NCBI GenBank assembly: GCA_002419365.1
Contig: DIGA01000066.1
Location: 1 to 15,320, forward strand
Reading direction: 5' to 3'
Length of the DNA: 15,320 nucleotides
Source: Mageeibacillus sp. UBA5734
GTDB lineage: Bacteria; Bacillota; Clostridia; Saccharofermentanales; UBA5734
In this document: positions 7,015-12,768 of the stretch, one piece after another
Numbering within the stretch: the stretch's first letter is position 1
How the letters are laid out: each line of letters begins with the position of its first letter
Notes under the pieces: model-generated
Told to the model about the DNA's origin: nothing
The model's database searches: none
Seen by the model: the letters and a program-made list of their open reading frames with translations, nothing else
Position numbers and translations under genes: made by a program

Positions 7015-8163
7015 TCAATTTTCTACCAAATGCTGCATCTCCAAAAGCCAGTCAGCCAGGAAAGCCTCCACTTCCGTCACTGTTTTCGCCCGCATCGCGA
7101 TATTCTTCCAATGCGCCGCCTGGGGCGTGCCGCGCAAATAATACGCAAGCTGCGCCCGCATTTCCGCCACTGCCGTCCGTTCACCCACACGCGCCACCAG
7201 ACCATGCAAATGCCGCACAATCATTGCCGCGCGGGCCTGTGGGGTCGGTTTGCCCAAAAACGGACCCGGTCCGTTTTTGGGCAAATTTGCAAGTTCTGCT
7301 GTGATCTCCTGGAAGATCCAGGGGTTGCCCTGGGCGGCGCGGCCAATCATGAGGCCGTCGACGCCGGTTTCCTGCAGCATGCGGCGGGCGGATGGTGCAT
7401 CGACGACGTCGCCATTGCCGTAGACAGGGATGGTAACGGCTTGCTTGACTGCGGCGATGATCGACCAGTCGGCTTTGCCACTGTAGAACTGGTCGCGGGT
7501 CCGGGCATGGATTGTGACGGCGGCCGCCCCGGCCTCCTGGCAGAGACGGGCGAATTCCGGCGCATTGACCGATTGGTCATCCCAGCCCTTGCGGAATTTG
7601 ACCGTCAGCGGTTTGGTCACAGAAGCTGTACCACTGCCAGAGAATGGGCCTGTGTCGGCCCCGGCGGCAGCAATTTCTGCGAGCGCCCGGATGGACGCTT
7701 CAATGATCCGGCCGGCCAGAGGCGGATCCTTCATCAGGGCACTGCCCTCGCCGCCCCGAACCACTTTGGCCACGGGGCAACCCATATTGAGATCGATCAG
7801 GTCGCATTGCCGGAGAACGGGGTGCTCATGGATACGCAGAATGGCGCGGTAAAAATCATCCGGGTCAGCGCCGAACAACTGGATCGCGACCGGGCGCTCT
7901 GCCTCCGGCGTGATCTCAAGGTAGCGCCAACTGCGTTTCAAGTCCGGGTCATAGCAGATGCCGCGGGCACTGACAAGCTCTGTCACCACCAGACCGGCGC
8001 CCATTTCCCGGCAAATCGCACGGTAAACGGTATCTGATGTGCCAGCCATCGGGGCCAGTGCCACGTTATTCGACACAGCAAGCGAGCCGATGGCCAACGG
8101 GTGGATCAGGGATTGTGAGCCAGATGTGAATGAATCTGGAATGAATGGCAAATGAATATCCAT
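7015..8163 (-). CDS. dusB: tRNA-dihydrouridine synthase, DusB family
   Basis: This FMN-dependent enzyme reduces specific uridines in tRNA to dihydrouridine. The 382-residue protein has the family hallmarks: NVALAPMAGTSD near 33-44 (FMN loop), DLNMGCPVAKV near 124-134 with catalytic Cys129, KFRKGWD at 189-195, HARTRDQFYSGKADW near 219-233, GNGDV at 249-253 and GRAAQGNPW near 274-282. It is longer than typical DusB (about 320-330) because of an N-terminal extension, a Gly/Ser-rich insertion at about 165-184 before the KFRKGWD strand, and a lengthened Pro/Gly-rich loop at about 293-308. The second loop is encoded by a perfect inverted repeat. The ATG at 8163 has no ribosome binding site, and an in-frame stop 21 bases upstream rules out earlier starts. 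The family is secure; the exact Dus subclass is likely but not proven. Confidence 0.92.
   Translation of the reverse strand: MDIHLPFIPDSFTSGSQSLIHPLAIGSLAVSNNVALAPMAGTSDTVYRAICREMGAGLVVTELVSARGICYDPDLKRSWRYLEITPEAERPVAIQLFGADPDDFYRAILRIHEHPVLRQCDLIDLNMGCPVAKVVRGGEGSALMKDPPLAGRIIEASIRALAEIAAAGADTGPFSGSGTASVTKPLTVKFRKGWDDQSVNAPEFARLCQEAGAAAVTIHARTRDQFYSGKADWSIIAAVKQAVTIPVYGNGDVVDAPSARRMLQETGVDGLMIGRAAQGNPWIFQEITAELANLPKNGPGPFLGKPTPQARAAMIVRHLHGLVARVGERTAVAEMRAQLAYYLRGTPQAAHWKNIAMRAKTVTEVEAFLADWLLEMQHLVEN
7249..7285. repeat. Perfect 18-bp inverted repeat with a one-base centre, inside dusB
   Basis: The arm TTTGCCCAAAAACGGACC (7249-7266) is followed by a single C and then its exact reverse complement (7268-7285). 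It lies entirely within the dusB reading frame and encodes residues 293-305 (NLPKNGPGPFLGK), a length-variable loop before the C-terminal helical domain. There is no T-run after either arm, so it is not an ordinary terminator. I see no second copy in this window. Confidence 0.9.
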
Positions 8164-8169
8164 AGGGAG

Positions 8170-8199
8170 AAAGATACACGATCAGAGCCGGATTGGCCA
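8170..8199 (-). promoter_or_regulatory. Candidate promoter placing transcription start at the dusB ATG
   Basis: On the minus strand TTGGCC and TATCTT (each 4/6 to consensus) are separated by 18 bases. The TATCTT hexamer ends seven bases before the A of the dusB ATG. If used, the transcript would be leaderless, consistent with the pyrimidine-rich TCTCCCT in place of a ribosome binding site. Both hexamers are imperfect, so confidence is modest. Confidence 0.35.
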
Positions 8200-8219
8200 A
8201 GAGGCAAAGACTGGATCGT

Positions 8220-8253
8220 TTCGCTTTTCCCGCACACCAGGCGGACAAGCGAA
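8220..8253. other. Inverted repeat just downstream of the diguanylate cyclase gene
   Basis: TTCGCTT (8220-8226) pairs with AAGCGAA (8247-8253), with an inner CCGC/GCGG pairing. It begins five bases past the GGDEF gene stop on the minus strand. There is no T-run after it, so it may stabilise or process the 3' end rather than terminate transcription efficiently. Confidence 0.35.
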
Positions 8254-8258
8254 GTCCA

Positions 8259-9338
8259 TCAAGCGATTTCGACGCGGTTGCGGCCGGCGTTTTTGGCGGC
8301 ATACAGCGCGCGGTCGGCCTGTTCCAGCAACTTGGATATTTCCTGGGTTTTCTCGGGAATCGCTGAAACACCAATCGACACGGTGATATGCGTACTCCTT
8401 TGGTTGTGCAACTTGAAATCGTATGACTCGACATTGCGACGGATTCTTTCAGCGGCGACCATGGCCTGTTCCAGATTGCAGTCGATCAGGAGGGCGGCAA
8501 ATTCCTCGCCCCCTTTGCGCGAAACAATATCGTGGCTGCGCGTGGCCCGCTTGAGGATTTTGCCCAGTTCCTGCAAGACCAGGTCGCCTCCAGAATGGCC
8601 ATAGGTATCGTTGACAGCTTTGAAATGGTCCACATCCAAATACAAGAGCGAGACTTTGCGTTCATTTTCCATCGTCACCGTAAAATAATGATTGAGCGAC
8701 TTGTAGAACTGGCGTGGGTTTTTCAACCCGGTGAGGAAATCCTTCTCAGCCTCTTCACGCAACAGCTCCAGTTTCCTGTTGACGCTGGTGATGTAGGTCA
8801 GAAATGCGTACATCAGGAAAGCCATCACCATGATCGAACTCAGATAAGTTGCGATGATGCCGATACGATCAGTATTCAACCGCAGCAAAGACCAGGCGGC
8901 TGAGCCAGTCAGGATGCAGACCAGGGCAGTCGCAGCGATCCATTTGCGCGCCAAAGGCAGGGAAAGTCTCCCGATCCAGCCGCTCCCGATCCCAATGGCA
9001 AGGGTGATTCCGGCGGCCAGAAGAGAGACCTCCGACACACCCTGGATCAAGATCCGGAACAGAGCAATCAGTACAGATGCAAAAACAGCTGCAGTCATTG
9101 AGGAATAAAGTGCCATGAACAGGATTGGGAAATAGCGCAAATCCAGCAAAATTTTTTCGTCGATCGGGATGCTGTAGAGGATCAGAATGGAACCCAGAGC
9201 ACCCGCAAAAAAACCTGAGGCCAGCTGTTTCGTCTTGAATAGAATAAAGCGGGGGTCCTGTAACAAAATATGCGCCAGCAATACCGTCGAAACGATGATG
9301 CTGGCATTGATGAAGAGTGAACTGATCACAGACGCCAT
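8259..9338 (-). CDS. Membrane diguanylate cyclase (5TMR-LYT-like sensor plus GGDEF domain)
   Basis: This predicted diguanylate cyclase makes c-di-GMP from two GTP. Residues 1-185 form about five or six membrane helices and contain DLRYFPILFMALYSS (66-80), which resembles the 5TM-5TMR_LYT sensor module of LytS-like proteins. A charged linker (about 186-199) leads into a GGDEF domain starting at DFLTGLKNPRQF. LYLDVDHFKAVNDTYGHSGGD (233-252) supplies metal and substrate residues. The signature is GGEEF (276-280), an active variant. An RxxD inhibitory site (Arg267...Asp270) lies exactly five residues before the signature, so product inhibition is expected. The start is ATG at 9338 with GGAG six bases upstream. 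The ligand of the membrane sensor is unknown. Confidence 0.92.
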   Translation of the reverse strand: MASVISSLFINASIIVSTVLLAHILLQDPRFILFKTKQLASGFFAGALGSILILYSIPIDEKILLDLRYFPILFMALYSSMTAAVFASVLIALFRILIQGVSEVSLLAAGITLAIGIGSGWIGRLSLPLARKWIAATALVCILTGSAAWSLLRLNTDRIGIIATYLSSIMVMAFLMYAFLTYITSVNRKLELLREEAEKDFLTGLKNPRQFYKSLNHYFTVTMENERKVSLLYLDVDHFKAVNDTYGHSGGDLVLQELGKILKRATRSHDIVSRKGGEEFAALLIDCNLEQAMVAAERIRRNVESYDFKLHNQRSTHITVSIGVSAIPEKTQEISKLLEQADRALYAAKNAGRNRVEIA

Positions 9339-9389
9339 ATCTGCTCCATTTTTCTGTCATAGGATTAACCGACGGTAATTATTACAAAT

Positions 9390-9395
9390 ATTATA
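9390..9395 (-). promoter_or_regulatory. Candidate -10 for the diguanylate cyclase gene
   Basis: TATAAT on the minus strand (9390-9395) lies in a strongly AT-rich stretch (about 9376-9406) roughly 50 bases before the ATG. No clear -35 stands at 16-18 bases. It falls between the tRNA terminator and the gene, where a promoter is needed. Confidence 0.4.
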
Positions 9396-9433
9396 TTATT
9401 TTTTGCACTTTCGGAAGATGTTGTCAGGAAAAT

Positions 9434-9483
9434 ATTAACAAAAAAAGAAAAACCCGGAACCTTTTGTGAGGTACCAGGGTTTC
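9434..9483 (-). terminator. Rho-independent terminator after tRNA-Arg
   Basis: Read on the minus strand, AAACCC and a GG.ACC block pair with GGT.CC and GGGTTT, with one bulge and one mismatch around a short A-rich loop. A long T-rich tract (TTTTTCTTTTTTTG) follows. It starts four bases after the encoded CCA of the tRNA and ends before the cyclase promoter region, so it terminates the tRNA transcript. Confidence 0.8.
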
Positions 9484-9486
9484 TTG

Positions 9487-9561
9487 TGGCGTCCCGGACA
9501 GGAATCGAACCCGTATCAACAGCTCCGGAAACTGTCACCTTATCCATTAGGCCACCGGGAC
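9487..9561 (-). tRNA. tRNA-Arg, anticodon CCG (CCA encoded)
   Basis: The 75-base gene folds into a standard cloverleaf on the minus strand. The acceptor GTCCCGG pairs with CCGGGAC, the discriminator is G, and CCA is encoded. The anticodon arm ACAGT-TTCCGGA-GCTGT gives anticodon CCG with G37, the four-base variable loop is TGAT, and the T-arm ACGGG-TTCGATT-CCTGT has the usual TTCGATT loop. It should read CGG arginine codons. It has its own promoter and terminator, so it is transcribed alone. Confidence 0.96.
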
Positions 9562-9576
9562 ATTGGACGCTCATGC

Positions 9577-9605
9577 ATTATAGCAGAGGCCGCAATCCTG
9601 CGCAA
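9577..9605 (-). promoter_or_regulatory. Promoter of tRNA-Arg(CCG)
   Basis: On the minus strand TTGCGC (9600-9605) and TATAAT (9577-9582) are separated by 17 bases. The -10 is preceded by TGC, giving an extended TGnTATAAT. Transcription should start about nine bases before the mature tRNA 5' end at 9561. This is the best-formed promoter in the window. Confidence 0.85.
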
Positions 9606-9670
9606 TGGCAGCGGCAGGCGTTTGCCAGCCCTGTCCAATCATGTTAGGCTTAATCAAAGGAGACGCTGCC

Positions 9671-11155
9671 TTGAGTTTGATCAATCAGAAATTGAAAGAA
9701 GTCTTGTCTGCTGTCCTGCCGATTGTCATCCTGGTTACTTTGACCGGGTTGACGATTGTTCCTTTAGGTTGGCTTGCTCTGGGCCGGTTCTGGGTGGGCA
9801 GTCTGTGCATCACCATTGGTTTGACTTTATTCCTGGCCGGTGTCGACTGGAGTGTCTCCCCGATGGGTGACAAGATCGGTGAGCAGATCATTCGCAGGAA
9901 CAGTCTGGTCCTGGTCATCTTGGCCGGTTTATTTCTTGGTTTTTTAATTTCGATGGCCGAGCCAGACTTGCATATCCTGGCCAGCCAGGTCAACTTGGTC
10001 AGCACCGGTTTAATTGGCAAATGGTTCCTGGTCCAGGTCGTATCTGTTGGCATTGGTGTCTTGATAGCAATCGGTCTGGTCCGGATCGTCTATGGTATTC
10101 CCCTCTATCTCGTCCTGACCGGGCTCTACCTGGTCGTTTTGATCTTGGGTGCACTGGCAACGCCCGAATTCCAAGCCATAGCCTTTGATGCCTCAGGTGC
10201 AACCACAGGAGCCATGACAGTCCCTTTCATTCTGGCTCTGGGTCTATCCATTGCGCGAAAGAAGAGCAGCGGCAAAGCAGCAGAAAAAGACAGCTTCGGC
10301 TTGGTCGGGGTCGCTTCAGTCGGTGCGATCATCTCAGTTCTCGCTGTGAGTCTGACGGTGCCGCGCAATGACTTTGCACCGGCCATCATTTTTCCCGAAC
10401 CTGCCGGTAGTTTCTTCCAGCCCTTCATCGATCAGTTCCGGGTCCAGGCACCGGAAGCAGCCCTGGCCATCGCCCCATTGGCAGTGATCCTGCTGTTGCT
10501 CCAGCCCAAGGTCTTGCGACTGAAACGTCCAATGCTGTTACGGATGGCGCGCGGATTCTTCCTGGACTGGTTAGGGCTGGTCCTGATCTTTTCCGGGGTC
10601 AATGCCGGTTTCATGACCGTCGGCCGGACCATTGGCGCTCATTTGGCCAAGCACAACTTGGTCCTGTTGCTGGCGATGGGATTTGGCCTGGGTTTCCTGA
10701 CCAATCTGGCCGAGCCGGCTGTCCATATCCTGACCCGGCAAATCGAAGAAGTCACCAGTGGTTCAGTGCCCAGGCTCGCCGTCCAGGCTTTCCTGGCCAT
10801 CGGGGTCGGTCTGGCAGTCGATCTGTCAATCTTACGCGTCCTGATTCCACCCCTGCAGCTCTGGCACATTCTCCTGCCCGGCTATGTCCTGGCCATTTTC
10901 CTGGCCCATCGCGGTTCCAAGCTCTTTGTCGGTATCGCGTTTGACTCTGGCGGCGTTGCCTCCGGACCGATGACAGCGACCTTCATTCTCGCATTCACCC
11001 AGGGCGCTGCCAACGAATTCCATTCAGCCAATGTTCTGATTGACGGATTTGGTGTCATTGCGCTGGTTGCTCTGGCGCCCTTGCTTTCACTGCAGCTTCT
11101 CGGTCTCTTCTATCGGCGCAAGGCCCTGGAAAAAGGAGGAATCAAGCGTGATTGA
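9671..11155 (+). CDS. DUF1538-family polytopic membrane protein with two homologous halves
   Basis: The function is unknown; I recognise the family as DUF1538. The start is TTG at 9671, eight bases after AAAGGAG. An ATG at 9605 is in frame but overlaps the tRNA promoter and lacks a ribosome binding site. The 494-residue protein is almost entirely hydrophobic helices and is an internal duplication. AEPDLHILASQ (96-106) matches AEPAVHILTRQ (347-357), and AFDASGATTGAMTVPFILA (171-189) matches AFDSGGVASGPMTATFILA (423-441), both about 251 residues apart. The Gly/Ser/Thr-rich AFD..G...G.MT..FILA segments look like the broken helices at transporter substrate sites. A charged linker (about 196-209) and a C-terminal basic tail are cytoplasmic candidates. 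The next gene overlaps its end by eight bases and encodes a PII-like protein, which suggests a transporter with a dedicated regulatory partner. Confidence 0.87.
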   Translation: MSLINQKLKEVLSAVLPIVILVTLTGLTIVPLGWLALGRFWVGSLCITIGLTLFLAGVDWSVSPMGDKIGEQIIRRNSLVLVILAGLFLGFLISMAEPDLHILASQVNLVSTGLIGKWFLVQVVSVGIGVLIAIGLVRIVYGIPLYLVLTGLYLVVLILGALATPEFQAIAFDASGATTGAMTVPFILALGLSIARKKSSGKAAEKDSFGLVGVASVGAIISVLAVSLTVPRNDFAPAIIFPEPAGSFFQPFIDQFRVQAPEAALAIAPLAVILLLLQPKVLRLKRPMLLRMARGFFLDWLGLVLIFSGVNAGFMTVGRTIGAHLAKHNLVLLLAMGFGLGFLTNLAEPAVHILTRQIEEVTSGSVPRLAVQAFLAIGVGLAVDLSILRVLIPPLQLWHILLPGYVLAIFLAHRGSKLFVGIAFDSGGVASGPMTATFILAFTQGAANEFHSANVLIDGFGVIALVALAPLLSLQLLGLFYRRKALEKGGIKRD

Positions 11156-11822
11156 GATGTGTCCCCCCGGGGCCCGCTGGTTATTTCTGACAATCATTCT
11201 TGAGCGCGGCTTAGGCAGCAAGTGGCTCAAGGAAGCCCGCAGCCTTGGTATCAGTGGCGGCACGGTCCTTCTCGGCCAGGGCACGATCGGCACCAGGCAG
11301 ACAGGGCGCCTCGATGCCTTGTCCGAAAGCAAGGAAATCCTGGGGTTGATCACCAGCGACGAGCAGGCAGGACGATTGGTCGAGGCTTTGCAGCAAGCCA
11401 GGATGATGGTCCACCCACGACGTTGTGTTGCCCTGTCGATGCCGGTTATTGCCTTGACCGGATCATCCGTCTGCCAAATGGCGCCCATACAAAATCCGAA
11501 CGGAGGGAAACCCTTCATGAAACAGGCTATCTGGGTTGTGGTTGACAAAGGTGAAGCTGAAACGGTTGTAGAAGCGGCCGAAAAAGCAGGCGCACTGGGG
11601 GCTACGGTCATCAATGCCCGCGGGGCTGGCAAGCATGAAACCAGCCATTTGTTTGCGATGGCCATCGAGCCAGAGAAAGAAATGGTTCTCCTGGTCGTGG
11701 ACCAGGCTGTGGCAAGTCAGGTCCTCGATCGGATCTGCCAGGATTGCCAGATCAACGAGCCTGGGAGAGGCATCGCTTTTGCTGTCCATGTCGAACAGTA
11801 CCGTGGCCTGGCGGACGGGTGA
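11148..11822 (+). CDS. Fused tandem PII-like signalling protein
   Basis: The start is GTG at 11148, eight bases after AAGGAGG. It overlaps the DUF1538 stop by eight bases, so the two are translationally coupled. The 224 residues contain two ferredoxin-like PII folds. Domain 1 covers about 10-104 (WLFLTIILERGLGSKWLKEAR, GGTVLLGQGTIG). Domain 2 covers about 122-221 (KQAIWVVVDKGEAETVVEAAEKAGALGATVINARGAGK, then EMVLLVVDQ...RICQDCQI, then GRGIAFAVHVEQYRGL). Matching elements such as GTVLLGQGTIG and GATVINARGAG show the repeat. The T-loop region is shorter than in GlnB/GlnK and no obvious modifiable Tyr is present. Domain 2 keeps a GRG in the B-loop position (usually GDGK), while domain 1 does not. 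It is probably a cytosolic ligand sensor binding the DUF1538 protein; the ligand is unknown. Confidence 0.82.
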   Translation: MIEMCPPGARWLFLTIILERGLGSKWLKEARSLGISGGTVLLGQGTIGTRQTGRLDALSESKEILGLITSDEQAGRLVEALQQARMMVHPRRCVALSMPVIALTGSSVCQMAPIQNPNGGKPFMKQAIWVVVDKGEAETVVEAAEKAGALGATVINARGAGKHETSHLFAMAIEPEKEMVLLVVDQAVASQVLDRICQDCQINEPGRGIAFAVHVEQYRGLADG

Positions 11823-11826
11823 GGCC

Positions 11827-11892
11827 GTGATCATCTTTATCATGATGATGGTCATCATCTTGATCTATTCTCAAAAGAGCACCCACAGGTGA
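11827..11892 (+). CDS. Possible 21-residue hydrophobic micropeptide
   Basis: A GTG at 11827, four bases after the PII-like gene's TGA, opens a 22-codon frame. It encodes an uninterrupted hydrophobic run (MIIFIMMMVIILIY) followed by a short polar, basic tail (SQKSTHR). A GGGTGAGG sequence overlaps the previous stop and could act as a close ribosome binding site, though its spacing is short. Size and composition resemble single-helix accessory peptides such as KdpF, but there is no sequence match I can claim. The repetitive ATG/ATC codons could produce such a frame by chance. Confidence 0.35.
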   Translation: MIIFIMMMVIILIYSQKSTHR

Positions 11893-11916
11893 TTTGTAAG
11901 CAAGGGGGCGGAAGTT

Positions 11917-12177
11917 TTGCAATTTCAACCAGCGACAAAAACAGGCCACTGGGCCATTGGCCTGGAAATAGCATTCCTCCTGCTGATGGCAGGTAAATTT
12001 TCCCAGATCGGATTGCCGTTGCCGTCTTTCGGAATTTTTGGCCTGGGCATTGCTGGCTTTGTCGTGGCAATCATCTCCCTGGTTCGCAAAGACCGGGCAA
12101 TCACGGTCTGGCTGGCCCTGGTCGTTGGGCTACTGCCCTTCCTCTGGACCGTCGCAGAATTAATCTGGCCTCACTGA
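11917..12177 (+). CDS. Small membrane protein of unknown function (86 aa)
   Basis: A TTG at 11917 is preceded by the purine-rich AAGGGGGCGGAAG, a workable ribosome binding site. The 86-residue product has three predicted membrane helices (about 12-26, 39-56 and 61-81), a basic turn (VRKDR at 56-60) between helices 2 and 3, and an ELIWPH C-terminus. The SLVRKDRAITVWLALVVGLLPFLW pattern resembles small uncharacterised Bacillota membrane proteins I have seen, but I cannot name a family. It lies 95 bases after the PII-like gene on the same strand with no terminator between, so co-transcription with DUF1538 and PII is plausible. Confidence 0.7.
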   Translation: MQFQPATKTGHWAIGLEIAFLLLMAGKFSQIGLPLPSFGIFGLGIAGFVVAIISLVRKDRAITVWLALVVGLLPFLWTVAELIWPH

Positions 12178-12206
12178 AACCGTTGTCATAACAGTCCTTC
12201 AACGCC

Positions 12207-12686
12207 TTAAGGCTGTCCATCACGCGACGGTTTGATTGGTTTGCCTGCTTCATAGGTCGCGAGATACTCCGCCACGCTCACCCGCCGGCAAAGCTCGGCG
12301 ATCAGGTCATAGGGGATTGTCTGCCTGGGCTTGAACCGGATGCAGCTTTTGCCCATGTTGAGCTTGCCTGGAACACGGTCAGCGTAGGCGGCTGTAAACC
12401 AGTCCAGCTGCTCGGGCAGGGCATAGAGGGCCATGTGGTACAGGGCGATGTGGTTTTTCTGGGCCGCCAGGCTGACAAAGGGCAAAGCCTGCCTGGGATC
12501 GACGTGGTAGCCCGGCGGGTAGATGGCATGGGGCACGACATAGGTGATCATGCCATAAGCCATAGTTTCCTCAAGTTCTGAGGGCAGGTTGGCGCGTAAA
12601 ATCTCGCGCAGACGGGTCACACTTTCACATTGATGGTCCGGCAAAGCGGCGAGGTACTCCTCCGGGGTATTGGCCTGGATCTGCAT
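12207..12686 (-). CDS. DUF1801-family protein (YdhG-like)
   Basis: The 159-residue cytosolic protein shows the DUF1801 pattern. An N-terminal helix with EEYLAALP is followed by REILRANLPSELEETMAYGMITY, then LPFVSLAAQKNHIALYHMALYA, then GKLNMGKSCIRFKPRQTIPYDLIAELC. B. subtilis YdhG of this family has been described as a frataxin-like iron-binding protein, but no function should be assumed here. The ATG at 12686 is chosen because it lies eight bases after AGGAGG. The in-frame ATG at 12692 is only two bases from that site. It follows the cyclase gene with a terminator-like hairpin between and ends facing the plus-strand small membrane protein gene. Confidence 0.87.
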   Translation of the reverse strand: MQIQANTPEEYLAALPDHQCESVTRLREILRANLPSELEETMAYGMITYVVPHAIYPPGYHVDPRQALPFVSLAAQKNHIALYHMALYALPEQLDWFTAAYADRVPGKLNMGKSCIRFKPRQTIPYDLIAELCRRVSVAEYLATYEAGKPIKPSRDGQP

Positions 12687-12700
12687 AGACATGACCTCCT

Positions 12701-12747
12701 GAAATCAAAATCGCCCAGCCCGGTGGATGATTGGCCAGGCTGGGCGA
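12701..12747 (-). terminator. Terminator or attenuator between the cyclase and DUF1801 genes
   Basis: A perfect 10-bp stem pairs TCGCCCAGCC (12711-12720) with GGCTGGGCGA (12738-12747), with a 17-base loop. On the minus strand it is followed by TTTTGATTTC. The AGGAGG of the DUF1801 gene begins directly after this tract, leaving no room for a separate promoter downstream of the hairpin. Confidence 0.75.
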
Positions 12748-12768
12748 CTATTCTGCGGGACAGATGTT

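Noticed and set aside
9622..9650. Possible promoter TTGCCA-17-TAGGCT before DUF1538
   Set aside because: The -35 is good, but the -10 is poor and the predicted transcript would start inside the ribosome binding site.
9605..9670. Longer DUF1538 start at the ATG at 9605
   Set aside because: The ATG lies in the -35 of the tRNA promoter, has no ribosome binding site, and adds a Cys/Pro-containing segment before the first helix. The TTG at 9671 has AAAGGAG at ideal spacing.
11836..11866. His/Asp-rich metal-binding peptide on the minus strand opposite the micropeptide
   Set aside because: The HHHDDDHH-like pattern is the antisense reading of repeated ATG/ATC codons and falls in a frame without start or ribosome binding site support.
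12186..12217. Hairpin between the convergent small membrane protein and DUF1801 genes as a terminator
   Set aside because: ACAGCCTT can pair with AAGGACTGT with one bulge, but no T-run follows on either strand, so the call would be weak.
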